NCBI GenBank assembly: GCA_002104985.1
Contig: MCGO01000143.1
Span: forward strand, 1 to 64,000
DNA length: 64,000 bases
Reading direction: 5' to 3'
Origin: Rhizoclosmatium globosum
Taxonomy: Eukaryota; Chytridiomycota; Chytridiomycetes; Chytridiales; Chytriomycetaceae
The notes below the pieces were generated by a model that was given only the letters and a program-made list of their open reading frames with translations, was not told the origin of the DNA and ran no database searches. How positions within the stretch are numbered: position 1 is the first letter of the stretch; each line of letters starts with the position of its first letter. Made by a program: the position numbers and the translations under genes. Shown here in pieces: positions 45,349-56,806 of the stretch.

Positions 45349-47510
45349 ATGGCATCAACCCAGACTCAGATGGTACGTGTTCCACCCCCCGCAGTCCCGT
45401 CTCTCTCTCTCTCTCTATGACAGCAGAAGAGGAGTGCGTCGATGATCACCCAAAATAGATGTGAACCAAACGTCTTAATCTCATTATGTTGAACAATAAC
45501 ATCCTGCCTTCCTACTGAGCACCCTTTCTTCCGTCTCTCTCCGTCCCTCTAGTTCATTGTAAACCTGAAAGACCTATTATCTAACCCCTTCCTTCAGCTA
45601 CACTAGACATCAGATAGCATCGCACCTGGATCAAGGGAGTAGCCAGTCTCCAACCAAACTGCAAAAGAAAGGACCATTGATCAAGGTAAACGCATCTCAA
45701 CCTCCTCCATCAAAACAAAAAGCAAAAAAAGACCGAAATTGAATATGATGAACAAACATATCCTCATTTTATCGCCGCCTTGAGTGCCTGGGACTTCGAG
45801 TCTTTATGGCAAGAAGGGAACCCACCTGGGTCTCTTGGCTTTTTTGAGGGCGAAAACATTCCTCGTTTACGGGGTTGTCTGATTCGTTTTCCTTGTTTCC
45901 TCTCTCTCTCTATCATTTCCCATGATTGAATCTCTAACTCTGTCGTTTGTGTAGGTATGTGTATGGTGTATTGGTATATGAATGTGATTACACGAATGAA
46001 AACAAAACAAAATAAACATGTTTACGAATGAATTTATGGTTTCTCTTTCCTTTCCTTATTACAACCTATTACAACTGTTCAAAGTTGTCCGAAAAGCGAG
46101 TGCATTGAAAAGCAAACAAAAGATGCTGTCCCAACCACCAATCAAACCAACGACGCTTCCTCGGGTTGCCTCGCTCATCTTTTCGAATGTGTCCGATGAT
46201 GGCGAGTGCGAATCGGTGCTTTCGTGGGCATCGAATCTGTTTTCGAATTCGGTGTGGACTCCGAACGAGTTGAGTTTGTTTCTCTTTCTAATAAGTTACC
46301 CTAACTCGAACTAAACTACCCTAACTTCAACTACTTTCCTACTTTCCTACTTTCCTACTTTCCTACTTTAGCACGGACATTGCCCTGCTGCTTTCAACGA
46401 CACTGCCCTGGTGTCTCACTCTCACTCAGACTATCACTCAGAAGAAGGAGAAGGAGAAGAAGGATAACCCTAGGGTTAACTCGGACTTGTTCCTGCACTT
46501 GGCCTCAATTCTCAATTCAATCTTGCACACACACTCGTCAACGGTCTTTCGCTCTTTCTTTCTCCAGTCGCAAAAGGACTTGTCAAATGATGTGAATAGA
46601 ACCATCCACGATCCAATGCTTCTGATGGCCCAACTGGCTACAACTGCTACTACTAGTACTACGAGTGCTACTACCACTCGGAATTCAAATAAGAGGCTTA
46701 TTCTCGCGTGGCTCATCAGTTTCCTCCAAATGGATCTGTTGAAAACACCAGACTTTTACGACTCAATCCTGTTTCACTCGCTCAAACGATGGTCATTTTC
46801 AACTTGGCTCAGGAACCACGAATACAGAATTATCGAGACTTTCCTGCATCTGATCACGAATGATGCACCCACCCCAGATTCACCTTCAAAACTGAACAAG
46901 ACTCTTGACCGCGAAGTCGGTGTTCAGCTTGTCAACCTTGTACGTAATCCCCATGACGTTATTCCCTCACTGAAAAACAACAATCCAGATCACAACATTC
47001 ATTCAAACATCCCCTCCTCAAAACACATCCCGAATCTCCCTCGAAACATTGGAAGATGAAACTTGGACACACCTACGCTCCTACTCCCTCCCATCCCGTC
47101 TCTCATTCTACCGTGCCATCCACTCTACACCCGCATTCCGCACGACCCTCCTCCTAACAGACCTAAACAACGCACCTGAATGGATCCACGAACGCCAATT
47201 CCCTCGTTCCTCGTTCTTGACCCTTTCTCAACTCCTGAATGCAGCGTTTTACGTGATCCCTGTAGACTCTACTGACGAAACCCGTGTTCAGAATGCTGCA
47301 GCGTTGATTGAGATGCTCTACATGCTTGTTCTTGATTTTCCTCAGATTCAGTCTCCTTCAAAGTCTCAGTCTCAAGTGAGTTTGATTGGGTTTAGTGAAA
47401 AGGTGGATGCGGTGGCGGTGTTGGGTCGACGCGTGGAAGTATGGGTGAATGGGGATTCTGCTATGCGGGATCGGATTATGGCTCCACTCAAGATTTGGGC
47501 ATTGTGTTGA
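45349..47510 (+). CDS. Unrecognised protein, 503 aa, helical
   Basis: Six exons fit in frame: 45349-45372, 45614-45685, 45732-45873, 46085-46268, 46372-46939 and 46989-47510. Each junction has GT-AG ends and the sum is divisible by three. The product starts MASTQTQM and is rich in Leu, Ser and Thr, with segments that look like helical repeats (LILAWLISFLQMDLLK, LIEMLYMLVLDFPQ). No catalytic motif is visible and I do not know the family. Intron 4 (46269-46371) ends in four tandem TACTTTCC copies that act as its pyrimidine tract. It is convergent with the XRRA1-like gene, with 184 bp between. Confidence 0.7.
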
Positions 47511-47694
47511 AATTTGTTGTGGGATTTGTTTCTATTGGGGGATGCTGTTTTTGCTGTTGGCATACAATCTTTACATTTCAGGGGGTACACAACCGAATAG
47601 GTACACAAACTAAAACATTATTATTATTACTTTTATTATTACTTTTTTTACTCGGTGTCAAGCGTGAATGTCAAGCATCCATCGAGAACCATTA

Positions 47695-50600
47695 CTATTT
47701 GGCTTTCATTTTACTCGCTTCAATGGCGGCCAAAGCGGATTCATTGTACATTTTCTCAATCCGTTTATATTCGGACTGTACCTCCGTTATGAGTTTACGG
47801 GACTGTGGGACGTGTTTGTGCATGATGCTACTATTCAGAATGGAGGCTGATATTCGCGCGACAACAGGAGTTACAAATCAATGTAATTCAAACAAGGAAA
47901 CTCACCCAAATTAGTTTCAATAGCCTCAAGCTTTTCATCCACAGCACTCATCATCGCCCCCATTTCCTCAAACTCATCCTTATACCTCAACTTCCTAGCC
48001 CCAAACCGTCGTTTCGCGTCGCTTACTTTCTTATTCTCCAACATCCTCCTTTTATACTCTGCAGCGCGTTTCTCCGCCAACACTGCAGCTTCATTAGGAG
48101 TCAACCTACGCTGAGGGGACGAATAATCTTCCTCCTCATCATCCTCATCCTCCGCCTCTACCCTCGCCCGTTCCGCCGCCTCTTGCACAAGCCGCTCCCG
48201 TTCCCGTTCCTCCTCCCTCTCCCGTTCAAGCCGCAACACAACAGCACTCTTCCCCGCTCCAGCAACATCAGACCCCGTCTCCTTCGTACTCCGACTCCCA
48301 TCACTCACTCCAACAACCCCAATGGAAACAAGATCATCCCCAACCCCGCCGCCGCCGCCGCCATTCGCGTCCTTATCACCACCACCAGCAGCATCGTCAT
48401 CGTTCTCTTCATTGATGCTCTTAATTTGCTTGGAGAGTTGTTCTTGCGCGAGTTGTTGGGCGAGGTGGAGGGCGTCTTCTTCGAGGAAGAGGCCTTTGAG
48501 TTTGGGGACTTGGATTTGGAGGTGGGATGTTATTGCTTTGGCTGCTTTTCCGTCGCCGGCTATTTTTTCGGGAGGCGGGGTTTAGTTTGTTTAGGAAGGG
48601 GTTGGAATGAGGGTGTGGGGGGCAAAGTACCGATTTTGGCTGTGGTGTTGACGTTTTTGGCGGCGCGGGTTGCGGCTACGATTGCGGCTTCGCGTTCTGC
48701 TTGTGTTTTGATTGCGATTGTTGTCCTGGAAAGCGCGAAATGGTTAGCCCCCCCGACATTCCGGCATAAATGTAATATCAAATAACTTACCACATGGAAT
48801 TCGCAGGTGAAACGTTTCCAGACTCCGGTCCAACCATGGCATCCGCATTCGAACTACTTTCACTCCTCCCCGTCGAACTCACAGCTCTACCAACACCCCC
48901 TTCCCCACCACCACCACCCACACCTTCCTCCCTTTTCACACCCCCAACCTTCGCCTCCATCTCAGCCTGATACTCCCTCCTCAAAACCTCCTCCCTCTCC
49001 GCAGGACTCACATAAACACCACCCCCATTCAGAACCTTCATCCTCCTCACCTCCTCCGCCTCCGCAGCCGCATCCCGCACGCGGACCGTATGTGCGAACG
49101 TCGGCTTCGCATACGAATCCTCCATCAGCCTCCAATACGAGATCGGGTTCGTGAGCGCGTGCCGGAGGGCGCGGAGGGATGCTTGGATTGTGTTTGGGAA
49201 TTGATGGATGCGTGCCATTTCGCGGCGTTGTTCGGCGGCGCGGGCGGCTGCGGGGGGTTTTTGGTGGGGTTTTGGGTTTGTGGTGTTGTGGAGGCGGCGG
49301 AGGACGTGGGGTGGGTAGAGGGGGTCGTTTGGGTTGTCAAAGGTGGAGGTTGAGAGGGATGTGGAGGTGGAGTCTAGTTGGGAGGAAGAGTCTGTTTCTG
49401 GGAGGGCGGGGTTTGTTGTTGGTGGGTCTTGGAAGGGGGCGGAGGAGTCTGTGGGGATTTCGCCGACTTGGTTGGAGTCGTCGGTTTCAGATTGGGGTTG
49501 TGGTTGGGATACAGAGTCTCCTGCACCGCCAGTGATATGGACTCCAGTCAAGAAAGTCCCGTCTTCTGCATCGGGGTCATACACCATTTCGGTTCCATCG
49601 GGATTAACCACTGTAGGAAGCATGATTGGGGCAACGTCATCAATCTCCCCTTCATCCACATTGATTTCCACTGGGTTGTTTTGGGCTGCTTCTTCCTCTT
49701 CCTCTCGCAGTTTCTCCGCCTGTAATTCCTCAATCTTTTTCCGCTCCTTCTCCAACTCTTCTTCATACATTTTCTTTTCCTCCTCCCGTTTCCGCTCCTC
49801 TGCTTTCTGCACTTCCTTTTCTTCACGTTTTCGGATCCGCTTCAATTCCTTGAGCGTCAATACTCGTCCAGCGCGGACAGTCTCTTTCACCTCCTCATCC
49901 GTCAACTTAATGTCTCTTCGACGTGTTTGTAATTCCTCCAACGTGACTTTCACGGCTTCTCCAACCGTATGCGGAAGTGCTCCTGGTTTTGCAGGCTCCG
50001 TTGCAGTTACAAGAACAGGATTCCAGTCATCATCATGAGGAGGTGGACGAACAATTCGTCGAAGCGCGACTGCGCCTGTTGCACGAACAGGCGCAAGCGC
50101 ATAATACGTGTCCTCGAGCACTGATGGAGGTGCTTGATAAATCAAGTCCAGGATTTCAATACCGTAAATCCGAGGAAAGAGTTTGAGTGGATCGCAGTGT
50201 TTGAAGTTTGTGGGCTGATCTGGAACTGTTTGAGAGAAGATGAGTTGGATGTCAATTTGTTTTCGAAAACTCTGTGTTTACCTTCAGTTCCAGCCCCAAC
50301 TGCATTCGCATGAGAAACTTGCTCTTTACCAAATCTAGCAAGGACAGGGTTTCCTTCTATCCAAATGTATTTCAAGACGGGCAAATGAATCAAAGCCAGC
50401 AGGCCCTGTGTTGAGTCAATCCGATTGAACGCAATCCGAAGTTCCTGCAACTTATGAAATCCATCATATTTGACCATCTGGAACGGAAGTGGAGGACTCT
50501 CATCTTCATCCGTTTGCTGATGCATCGCAAGGAAAAACAGCGTCCGATACTTGTTGTAATTCAAGTTGAGTTTCTTCAAACTGTTTCACACATTATTAAA

Positions 50601-52246
50601 AATAACTAAACTTGTATCAAGCCTTACTTTGGCAAGTGTCCCAAAATCCGTAACGAGTCTTCACTTGAAAGACCATTCCGCTCCAAAACCAGACTTTCAA
50701 GAACAGCAAACGCAACTAACCCTTCAACCGGCCGCGACATCATATTTAATTCCCTGTCTTCAGCAGGCGTCTGCACAATCAAAGCATGTGAACTAGCAAC
50801 TCGTGTCACAGGAGGCTCTAAAGGAAGTGCCCCCGCGTCAATTAAAGCCGCAATCGTAGGTTCAACAAGAACTTCCGACTTGATTTCATTGTTCTTGACA
50901 GTATGCACGCGTACAGCGTCTTCACTGAAAGCCATGTTGACAACTTCGTTATCATCATCGTGGATTACATCGTCAGCGTTTTTGGTGACAGGAGGAGGTA
51001 AAGCTTCCGCAGCAGGAACTTTAATCAAATCTGGATTCGCTGTGGGCGGAGGTTGTGGGGGTGGTGGGCCAGGTGTGGTTGGAGGAGGAGCAGTTGGAAC
51101 TTCAAATTCCTCTTTTGCAGTTGCTTCGAGGATAGGTTTGAAAGCATCATGAACTAATGGAGCAGATGGGGAGAGAGGTTTTGATCGTGAAAATCCGGTG
51201 GGAGGGCCAGCTGGAGGTTGAAGTGTAAAGAGTTCAGGGGGAAAGTCCATTCCTCGGCTAAACAAAGTCGCGTCGAGGAAGGCTACTTGATTTGGAAGCA
51301 ATAACTCGATAACTTTTTCTCGCCATTGAGGCATACTTGTGATGAGCTGGATGGGTAATGATGTGATATGGTTTGAAGTGAGATCAAGTGATTTCAGGGA
51401 AGGTAGCGTGGCCAGAACAATAACAGCTGCGGGGGATGTATGATTGTACGAAAGATCCAATTGCTAAAATATTCATTAATGTTACAATCGTAATAACTCT
51501 GCTAATACCTCCAACAATGGGAATAAGCCATCCACTTCCAAATCCAAATCCGAAATCTCATTAAATGGTAAGCTGAGTCTCCTCAAGCTCGGAAGAGCAC
51601 CCAACTTAGCGAACGGCAATAAATTCTCTCCTCCGTGGAAAGTGTGAACATTCTCAAAGAGTGACAGATCTTCAGGCACGACAAAACGAAGTTGACTATT
51701 AGCGACATTGAGAACATAAACATCCGCCGGGTGGATTACGTTGGCTTTAGCTAGCTATTTCACAATCAGTCAATAACAGTGATTTTTGGGCTTGATAAGG
51801 GAACAAACCATTGCCACTCCATCAAGCACATGAGGAACGACCAAGTTCTTTGATGCGCGTCTCATCAAACGTTTAACTCGCTCATCAGCTGTTGAAGACG
51901 CCTCTAACAGCGATCGTGCATTGTTTGTAGCGATCAAGTCGGATTCCCCCACATCAGATTGTTCATGTTTCGTTTTGGGTGTCCGAGCGCGTCCGTCTTT
52001 GGCTCCAAGAACAAACTCGTGTGGTCGGATTGCTTTCTTTGCCTTTGGGTTCGATACAGTTTCGACGGGTTTTGAAGTGGGATTGTTGTTGATTGGCGGG
52101 AGTTTCTTTCCAGTATGGGCTTGGCCAGGAGCAGGGAGATCTTGCTCCACGTTCTCAAGCAAGAAGGATAGGCTTTTTCGTTTGTTTGACGGTGCAGCTG
52201 GGGGAAGTGGGGACGCCTCTCGAATCGGCTCCATTTTTTTCAACAA
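47695..52246 (-). CDS. XRRA1: XRRA1-like leucine-rich repeat and coiled-coil protein, 1384 aa
   Basis: Eight exons: 52246-51809, 51754-51509, 51463-50628, 50580-50282, 50225-48791, 48725-48631, 48559-47906 and 47846-47695. The first part has leucine-rich repeats (LSLPFNEISDLDLEV, LDLSYNHTSPAAVIVLATLPSLKSLDLTSNHI split over an exon border, LNLNYNKYRTLFF). The PRIYGIEILDLIYQAP and YYALAPVRATGAVALRRI segments after them are, to my eye, the XRRA1 family signature. A long Glu/Lys coiled coil and a basic C-terminus with VPQSRKLITEVQ follow. The family occurs mainly in organisms with cilia; its biochemical role is poorly defined. A second in-frame ATG at 52234 may be the real start. Confidence 0.75.
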
Positions 52247-52250
52247 TTTA

Positions 52251-53165
52251 TTAAGCTATAAATGACGGGTCGCGTGACGAAAGAATAGATCGTTTTGCGG
52301 ATACAATCATCCCATTATCGGGTCTTTCTATTGGTTTATCAGCCGATCCATTTTTCTCAGCCATTGACTCTGGGGTTCTTTCCGTGCGTCCTCCAAGTGC
52401 GGTTGATATTCTAGACCCATGATACTGTACCATCAGGACTTCGAGATTCAAGAGCAAAAAATCCAGAAATAGACACGCATTAATGGCGAGTAACCTCACC
52501 GTTGGTAACGGACGCAATAAAATATCACAAACGGCTTTGATCACGCTAATTAGTGGCAAAACCCACAATCTCCATTTCAATAACGTCTTAAATATGCGAA
52601 CTTTTGCTGGAATCTGTGACTTGACGTCACTCGGCAGTTCTGATTCTCGTACTGAGAATATTGACAGCATAATCAAGAATCCAATGGAATAAAAACACAG
52701 TATCGCGTTTGATACATATATTCCAATCCATGATACTGTAAAATCGCACACATTAAACTCTGAAACTTGTGATTCATCGACAGATATGGTTATTTGCCAG
52801 CACCTCAATGCAGCCCCAAATACCGGAATACAAACAAGGATACCTTTCCAAACTGTATTACTCTTGTTGCCCATAATAACAAGCAACGCTGCAGCAATGT
52901 AAATATTTGAGCAAACCATTTGCAGAATTCCCCCTTCAACATTTATAATCACCATAGCCCAACATGAGATCCAATTTTGCGCAAGTGTACATTGCGCGAG
53001 AGTTACAATCATTTGCGCGATAAAGGACCAGTTATGTATGTGGATTATGTAAATCGTTGGTGTCTTTCGGTCACGTTGTTTCGACAAGACTACAATATGA
53101 ATCTGAAGGAATATCGCTATCCAAAGAAGCGATGTGTGCATGAAAACGTACAAAAATGGGTCCAT
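52251..53165 (-). CDS. Seven-helix membrane protein, paralogue A, 304 aa
   Basis: The start MDPFLYVFMHTSLL is set at 53165 by alignment with its paralogue at 54696-55538; the frame is open upstream. Seven hydrophobic segments of 18-28 residues can be counted, with the pattern of a GPCR-like receptor, and a hydrophilic C-terminal tail with Ser/Arg (SAKRSILSSRD). The conserved segment IYIIHIHNWSFIAQM lies in the second helix. I do not recognise the family. It ends only a few bases from the start of the XRRA1-like gene. Confidence 0.75.
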   Translation of the reverse strand: MDPFLYVFMHTSLLWIAIFLQIHIVVLSKQRDRKTPTIYIIHIHNWSFIAQMIVTLAQCTLAQNWISCWAMVIINVEGGILQMVCSNIYIAAALLVIMGNKSNTVWKGILVCIPVFGAALRCWQITISVDESQVSEFNVCDFTVSWIGIYVSNAILCFYSIGFLIMLSIFSVRESELPSDVKSQIPAKVRIFKTLLKWRLWVLPLISVIKAVCDILLRPLPTVRLLAINACLFLDFLLLNLEVLMVQYHGSRISTALGGRTERTPESMAEKNGSADKPIERPDNGMIVSAKRSILSSRDPSFIA

Positions 53166-53280
53166 TTTCAGCGCAAGTGTTGACGGTTGCTGTGGGACTT
53201 GTTTTCGTTGCCAAAATGAAAATCTGGTGAAGTACGTGTTATCATGAAAAAAGAAACAGGAAGAGGGATTTAATTCAAAT

Positions 53281-54601
53281 CTAATTGTAATAAACATCGC
53301 TTGCGTGATAAAACACGTTTACGTATCTCTTTACGGGATCAACACTGATGTAACAAAAGTTTTGGGGATGCTGGATTGGAAACAGTGGGGACACACTACT
53401 TTCCAAACTCTTAATTTGAAACACATGCGACGAAACCGTTAATTTTCCTGTTTCTTTGTCCTTTGTCACACTATTCCCCAAATTAAATATTTCTCATCAC
53501 ATCAAGCCAAAACAACATACCTAATCAAGTCCTTATAAATCTTCTTCGTCGCATCCAAATAGGGTCCAATTTCATCTTCATATTGACAAAGCCTTCCTCC
53601 AAGACAAACAGCTTTGAACACATGAAACACAAACTCGCGTCTATCAGTTTCGCTAAACACCGGATACGTCTCGGCTTCAGGCATCAACAAGCATTTACGA
53701 AGCTCATCAGCGACAAGAAAGCCTCCATCAGTGTACTCGTCCATGCACTTTCGGATGGATCCGTCAACTCGAATGATGTCTAGCAAATAAACGTTGTTTA
53801 CCCCACTGTTCCACCAACAAAAAATACCACTCTCACCAGCTTTCGTTGTCAAACGATCAAAGAACGTCAAACTCGTGACAGTATGCATAGTCTCCTCCTT
53901 CTCAACCTTACTCACGCGTCCCAAATTCCCCCACCGGTCCATCGTACATTGAACCTTTCATACCTCGCGTCAATATAAAATCAAGAGACCAAAAAAAAAA
54001 AAAAAGAATTCACCTTCAACTGCTTCTGAACCTCCGCATCGTTGAAAAAGTCCAACAAGAACCCATCTACTTCATACGGTCCAAGATTCCGATCAAATGT
54101 AAAGCGCTTCAAATAGCAGTGTTCTTGCATACCCCTATGATATCCATAAAAATGAGTTACAAGTGTCAGGATTGGAGGTGTTGGAACAAAACTGGAAGAA
54201 AAAACAAGAAATGTGAAAATTTCTAGTGCAAGGTTTTGGGGAAACGGCTGTAATTCAACGGCCATTCTAGGGTTGGAAATTTACCATTTGAATAAATGTG
54301 CTTGGACGTCTTTATCCTCCCACCCAGTCAATCGCGCCTTTTCCATCCAACTGAACTTAAACCTCGGTTCGTTTACATTCAAAAACTCGAACGCTGTGTG
54401 GACTTGTTCAGCAGCTGCAGCAGTGCTTTGTTTTTCGTCCTCGGCTTCTTTTGACAGGTCTATGATGAGGGGTTTGCGCGTGACATGGGGGTGAGCGAGG
54501 TGTGATGCGGCTGCAGCTTTTGAAGATTCTGTTTGGAGGAGGGTGGGAAGCTCTTCGATTTCGGGGGAAGTAGTGTCGTTGTTTGTTGTGTTGAATGCCA
54601 T
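53281..54601 (-). CDS. CFAP300: Cilia- and flagella-associated protein 300
   Basis: Exons 54601-54285, 54134-54014, 53954-53521 and 53470-53281; 353 aa. It matches the CFAP300 (C11orf70) pattern: DKDVQAHLFKWGM, a CYLKRFTFD segment, FLLDFFNDAEVQKQLK, KCMDEYTDGG, ADELRKCLLMPEAETYPVF, CLGGRLCQYEDEIGPYLDAT and KKIYKDLISVTKD. CFAP300 helps to assemble axonemal dynein arms in the cytoplasm and by transport in the flagellum. Its presence shows that the organism makes a motile flagellum. Confidence 0.93.
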
Positions 54602-54695
54602 CGTTTTTTGACAAATCTTTAATTGAATTTTGAAACCATTTATAAAAGCCGAACAAATAGAAAATTCAAGTCTTTAAAAAAATAATAATAGTGAC

Positions 54696-55538
54696 TTAGA
54701 TATTTGATTGATCTCGGGACGTCTGCATGGAACGTTTCATACTCCCGTCTTGTCTATCAATTGTTCTCGTTATGACTGTGGATATTCTGGGCCCTTGAGA
54801 CTGAACAGCCAAAATCTCAACGTTTAGCAGCAAAAAATCCAGAAAGAGACACAAATTAAGCACGAGAAGCCTGGAAGTTGGCCATCTACGCAATAGAATA
54901 TCGCACACACCTTTTACGACGCTAATCATGGGAAGAATCCATAAGCGTATCTTGATCATCAACTTGAAAATACGAACTTTGGCTGGAATCTGTGCCTTGA
55001 CTTCAGCCGACATCTCTGGTTCACGGTTAGACAAAACCGTCAAGGCAACCAGAAACGCCAACGAATAGAAACAGAGTATAGCGTCGGAGATGTAGATTCC
55101 ATTCCAAGACAAAGTAAAATCGCAAACATTGAAAACAGGCAATTGCGTTTCATCAACAGCGACATCGATATGCAAAATGCGAAGTACACATCCCATAGAC
55201 GGAATACAAACAAGTATCGCATTCCAAAGCGTGTTTCCCTTTGTCCCCATCAACATAATCAACGCAGAGGCAATATAAATATTGGAGCAAATCATTTGCA
55301 ACATGGCTCCTTCCACGTTCACAATCGACATTATCCAACACGAAATAATATCCTTTGCTGATGTACATTGAATCAGGGTCACAACCATTTGGGCAATGAA
55401 GGACCAGTTGTGGATGTGAATAATGTATATCGTTGGAGTCTTCTTATCATTTTGTTTGGAGAGCGTCAAAAACAGTTGCAAGAAGAGAGAGATCCAGAGT
55501 AGTGATGTGTGCATGACGACGTACAGGAAAGGGTCCAT
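54696..55538 (-). CDS. Seven-helix membrane protein, paralogue B, 280 aa
   Basis: A single exon, with start MDPFLYVVMHTSLLW. Seven hydrophobic helices: about residues 7-27, 37-59, 67-102 (with a break), 109-126, 148-175, 195-222 and 230-255. It shares most of its sequence with paralogue A, including PTIYIIHIHNWSFIAQM and IPAKVRIFK. The pair flanks CFAP300, so either the duplication was not tandem or CFAP300 was inserted between. The ligand, if any, is unknown. Confidence 0.8.
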   Translation of the reverse strand: MDPFLYVVMHTSLLWISLFLQLFLTLSKQNDKKTPTIYIIHIHNWSFIAQMVVTLIQCTSAKDIISCWIMSIVNVEGAMLQMICSNIYIASALIMLMGTKGNTLWNAILVCIPSMGCVLRILHIDVAVDETQLPVFNVCDFTLSWNGIYISDAILCFYSLAFLVALTVLSNREPEMSAEVKAQIPAKVRIFKLMIKIRLWILPMISVVKGVCDILLRRWPTSRLLVLNLCLFLDFLLLNVEILAVQSQGPRISTVITRTIDRQDGSMKRSMQTSRDQSNI

Positions 55539-55713
55539 ATTGTGAATGTGAATTCGTTTGAAAGAGGATTTTCCCCTTCATTGTAGGGGTACCGGACATC
55601 CCCTTCATGAAGCAGCACGTAAATCTCAGATAATGTGGAATGAAAAGCTAAAACTGCCACACTCTAAACAACTGAGATCCTTCATTTGAGAGGGTATAGT
55701 AATGACACTTTAT

Positions 55714-56691
55714 TTACAAATAGAGAAGGTGTTTAGACTTTGAGATACGAAAAGGAGGAGGTCCAAAGGTAGTGACCCTCTCAATCTGGAACAAAGCGAG
55801 TGTAAAGGTGACCTTGGCAGGTGGTTCTCTGTCAGGGTCATCAAATGGACTACCTCTGACAGTCTTGATGATAAAGTGAGCGTCACCCATGAGATTCTTT
55901 CCAACTGCTTCAAGTGCATGTGCGGGAGTCAGAATCTTGACATCCTGTCTCTCATTCATTGCAATGCACGGAACCTTGTCATAGTCAGCATTGTTTGACT
56001 GCCAGTAGAAGCCCTGGTGCAAGGTTCCAAAGCTCTTATCGTTGATGGACAACCCATGGACATGCATAATGAAGTCCCTGACCGCATTACCGATATCTTC
56101 CGGGATTCCAACGGACAGATAATCCCTGCCATAGATATTCTGATTCTCTCTGTTCTTGGGCAGCTTCCCCACACATTCCCGATACTCCATCACGGCGCCC
56201 TTGACGAGTATTCCTTCAAAGACACTGAAGTCCTCGAACATTGTTCCCGCCGTTGCCAAGCTGACGTGTCTGTGTTCTTGGTTTAATTTGTGCGTCAAAT
56301 CCGTCTCGTCGCTCAGGACAATCCACATTGGCGGCGACTGCGGCGGGTGCTTGAACTGGATCAGGCCGTCGTCGATGCCTTCGCTCAGGAGCCCGGCCTT
56401 CAACTTTGCGGCGGTTGCGTACGCCTGCGTCCCAAAGGTGACTGTTTTTGTCGATGGTTCGTACGTGAATGGCGACGTGTCTTTGGCGTGCGGGATGCAC
56501 TTGTAGCCGTCCTTTGCCACGTTGAGTTTGTACGGCAGTGCTCCGACTCCTTCTCCTTCGTTGATGTTGTACTGATACTTCTTGCTTTCGTGGATTATTA
56601 CGTTCCAAGGCGACAGTGCATCCGTGGAACTTGAAGGCGGGATTACTCCCTCAAAATAAGCCGGTACGAATACACCGTTGATCCAAGGCAT
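55714..56691 (-). CDS. Unrecognised cytosolic protein, about 325 aa
   Basis: The start is set at 56691 (MPWINGVFVPAYFEG). A longer reading frame from 56799 would add 36 basic residues that look like upstream noncoding sequence, including a K-run. The product has mixed alpha/beta composition with no membrane segment and no motif that I recognise. Codon use has many GC-ending codons in the middle part (56250-56600), in contrast to the flanks. No close paralogue is seen in the window. Confidence 0.6.
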   Translation of the reverse strand: MPWINGVFVPAYFEGVIPPSSSTDALSPWNVIIHESKKYQYNINEGEGVGALPYKLNVAKDGYKCIPHAKDTSPFTYEPSTKTVTFGTQAYATAAKLKAGLLSEGIDDGLIQFKHPPQSPPMWIVLSDETDLTHKLNQEHRHVSLATAGTMFEDFSVFEGILVKGAVMEYRECVGKLPKNRENQNIYGRDYLSVGIPEDIGNAVRDFIMHVHGLSINDKSFGTLHQGFYWQSNNADYDKVPCIAMNERQDVKILTPAHALEAVGKNLMGDAHFIIKTVRGSPFDDPDREPPAKVTFTLALFQIERVTTFGPPPFRISKSKHLLYL

Positions 56692-56806
56692 CTGTTCTTT
56701 CGAAAAGGGGTGCTTTTTTTTTTGAGCCACCCGCCCAAAAAACGACTTTGCTTCCTTCGACAATCGTTTACTGAAAAAGGAAAAGAAGTAAAGTCCCACA
56801 TTGAGA

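Noticed and set aside
46470..46485. Interstitial telomere-like AACCCTAGGGTTAAC
   Set aside because: It lies within an exon that codes in frame, and a single palindromic match is expected by chance.
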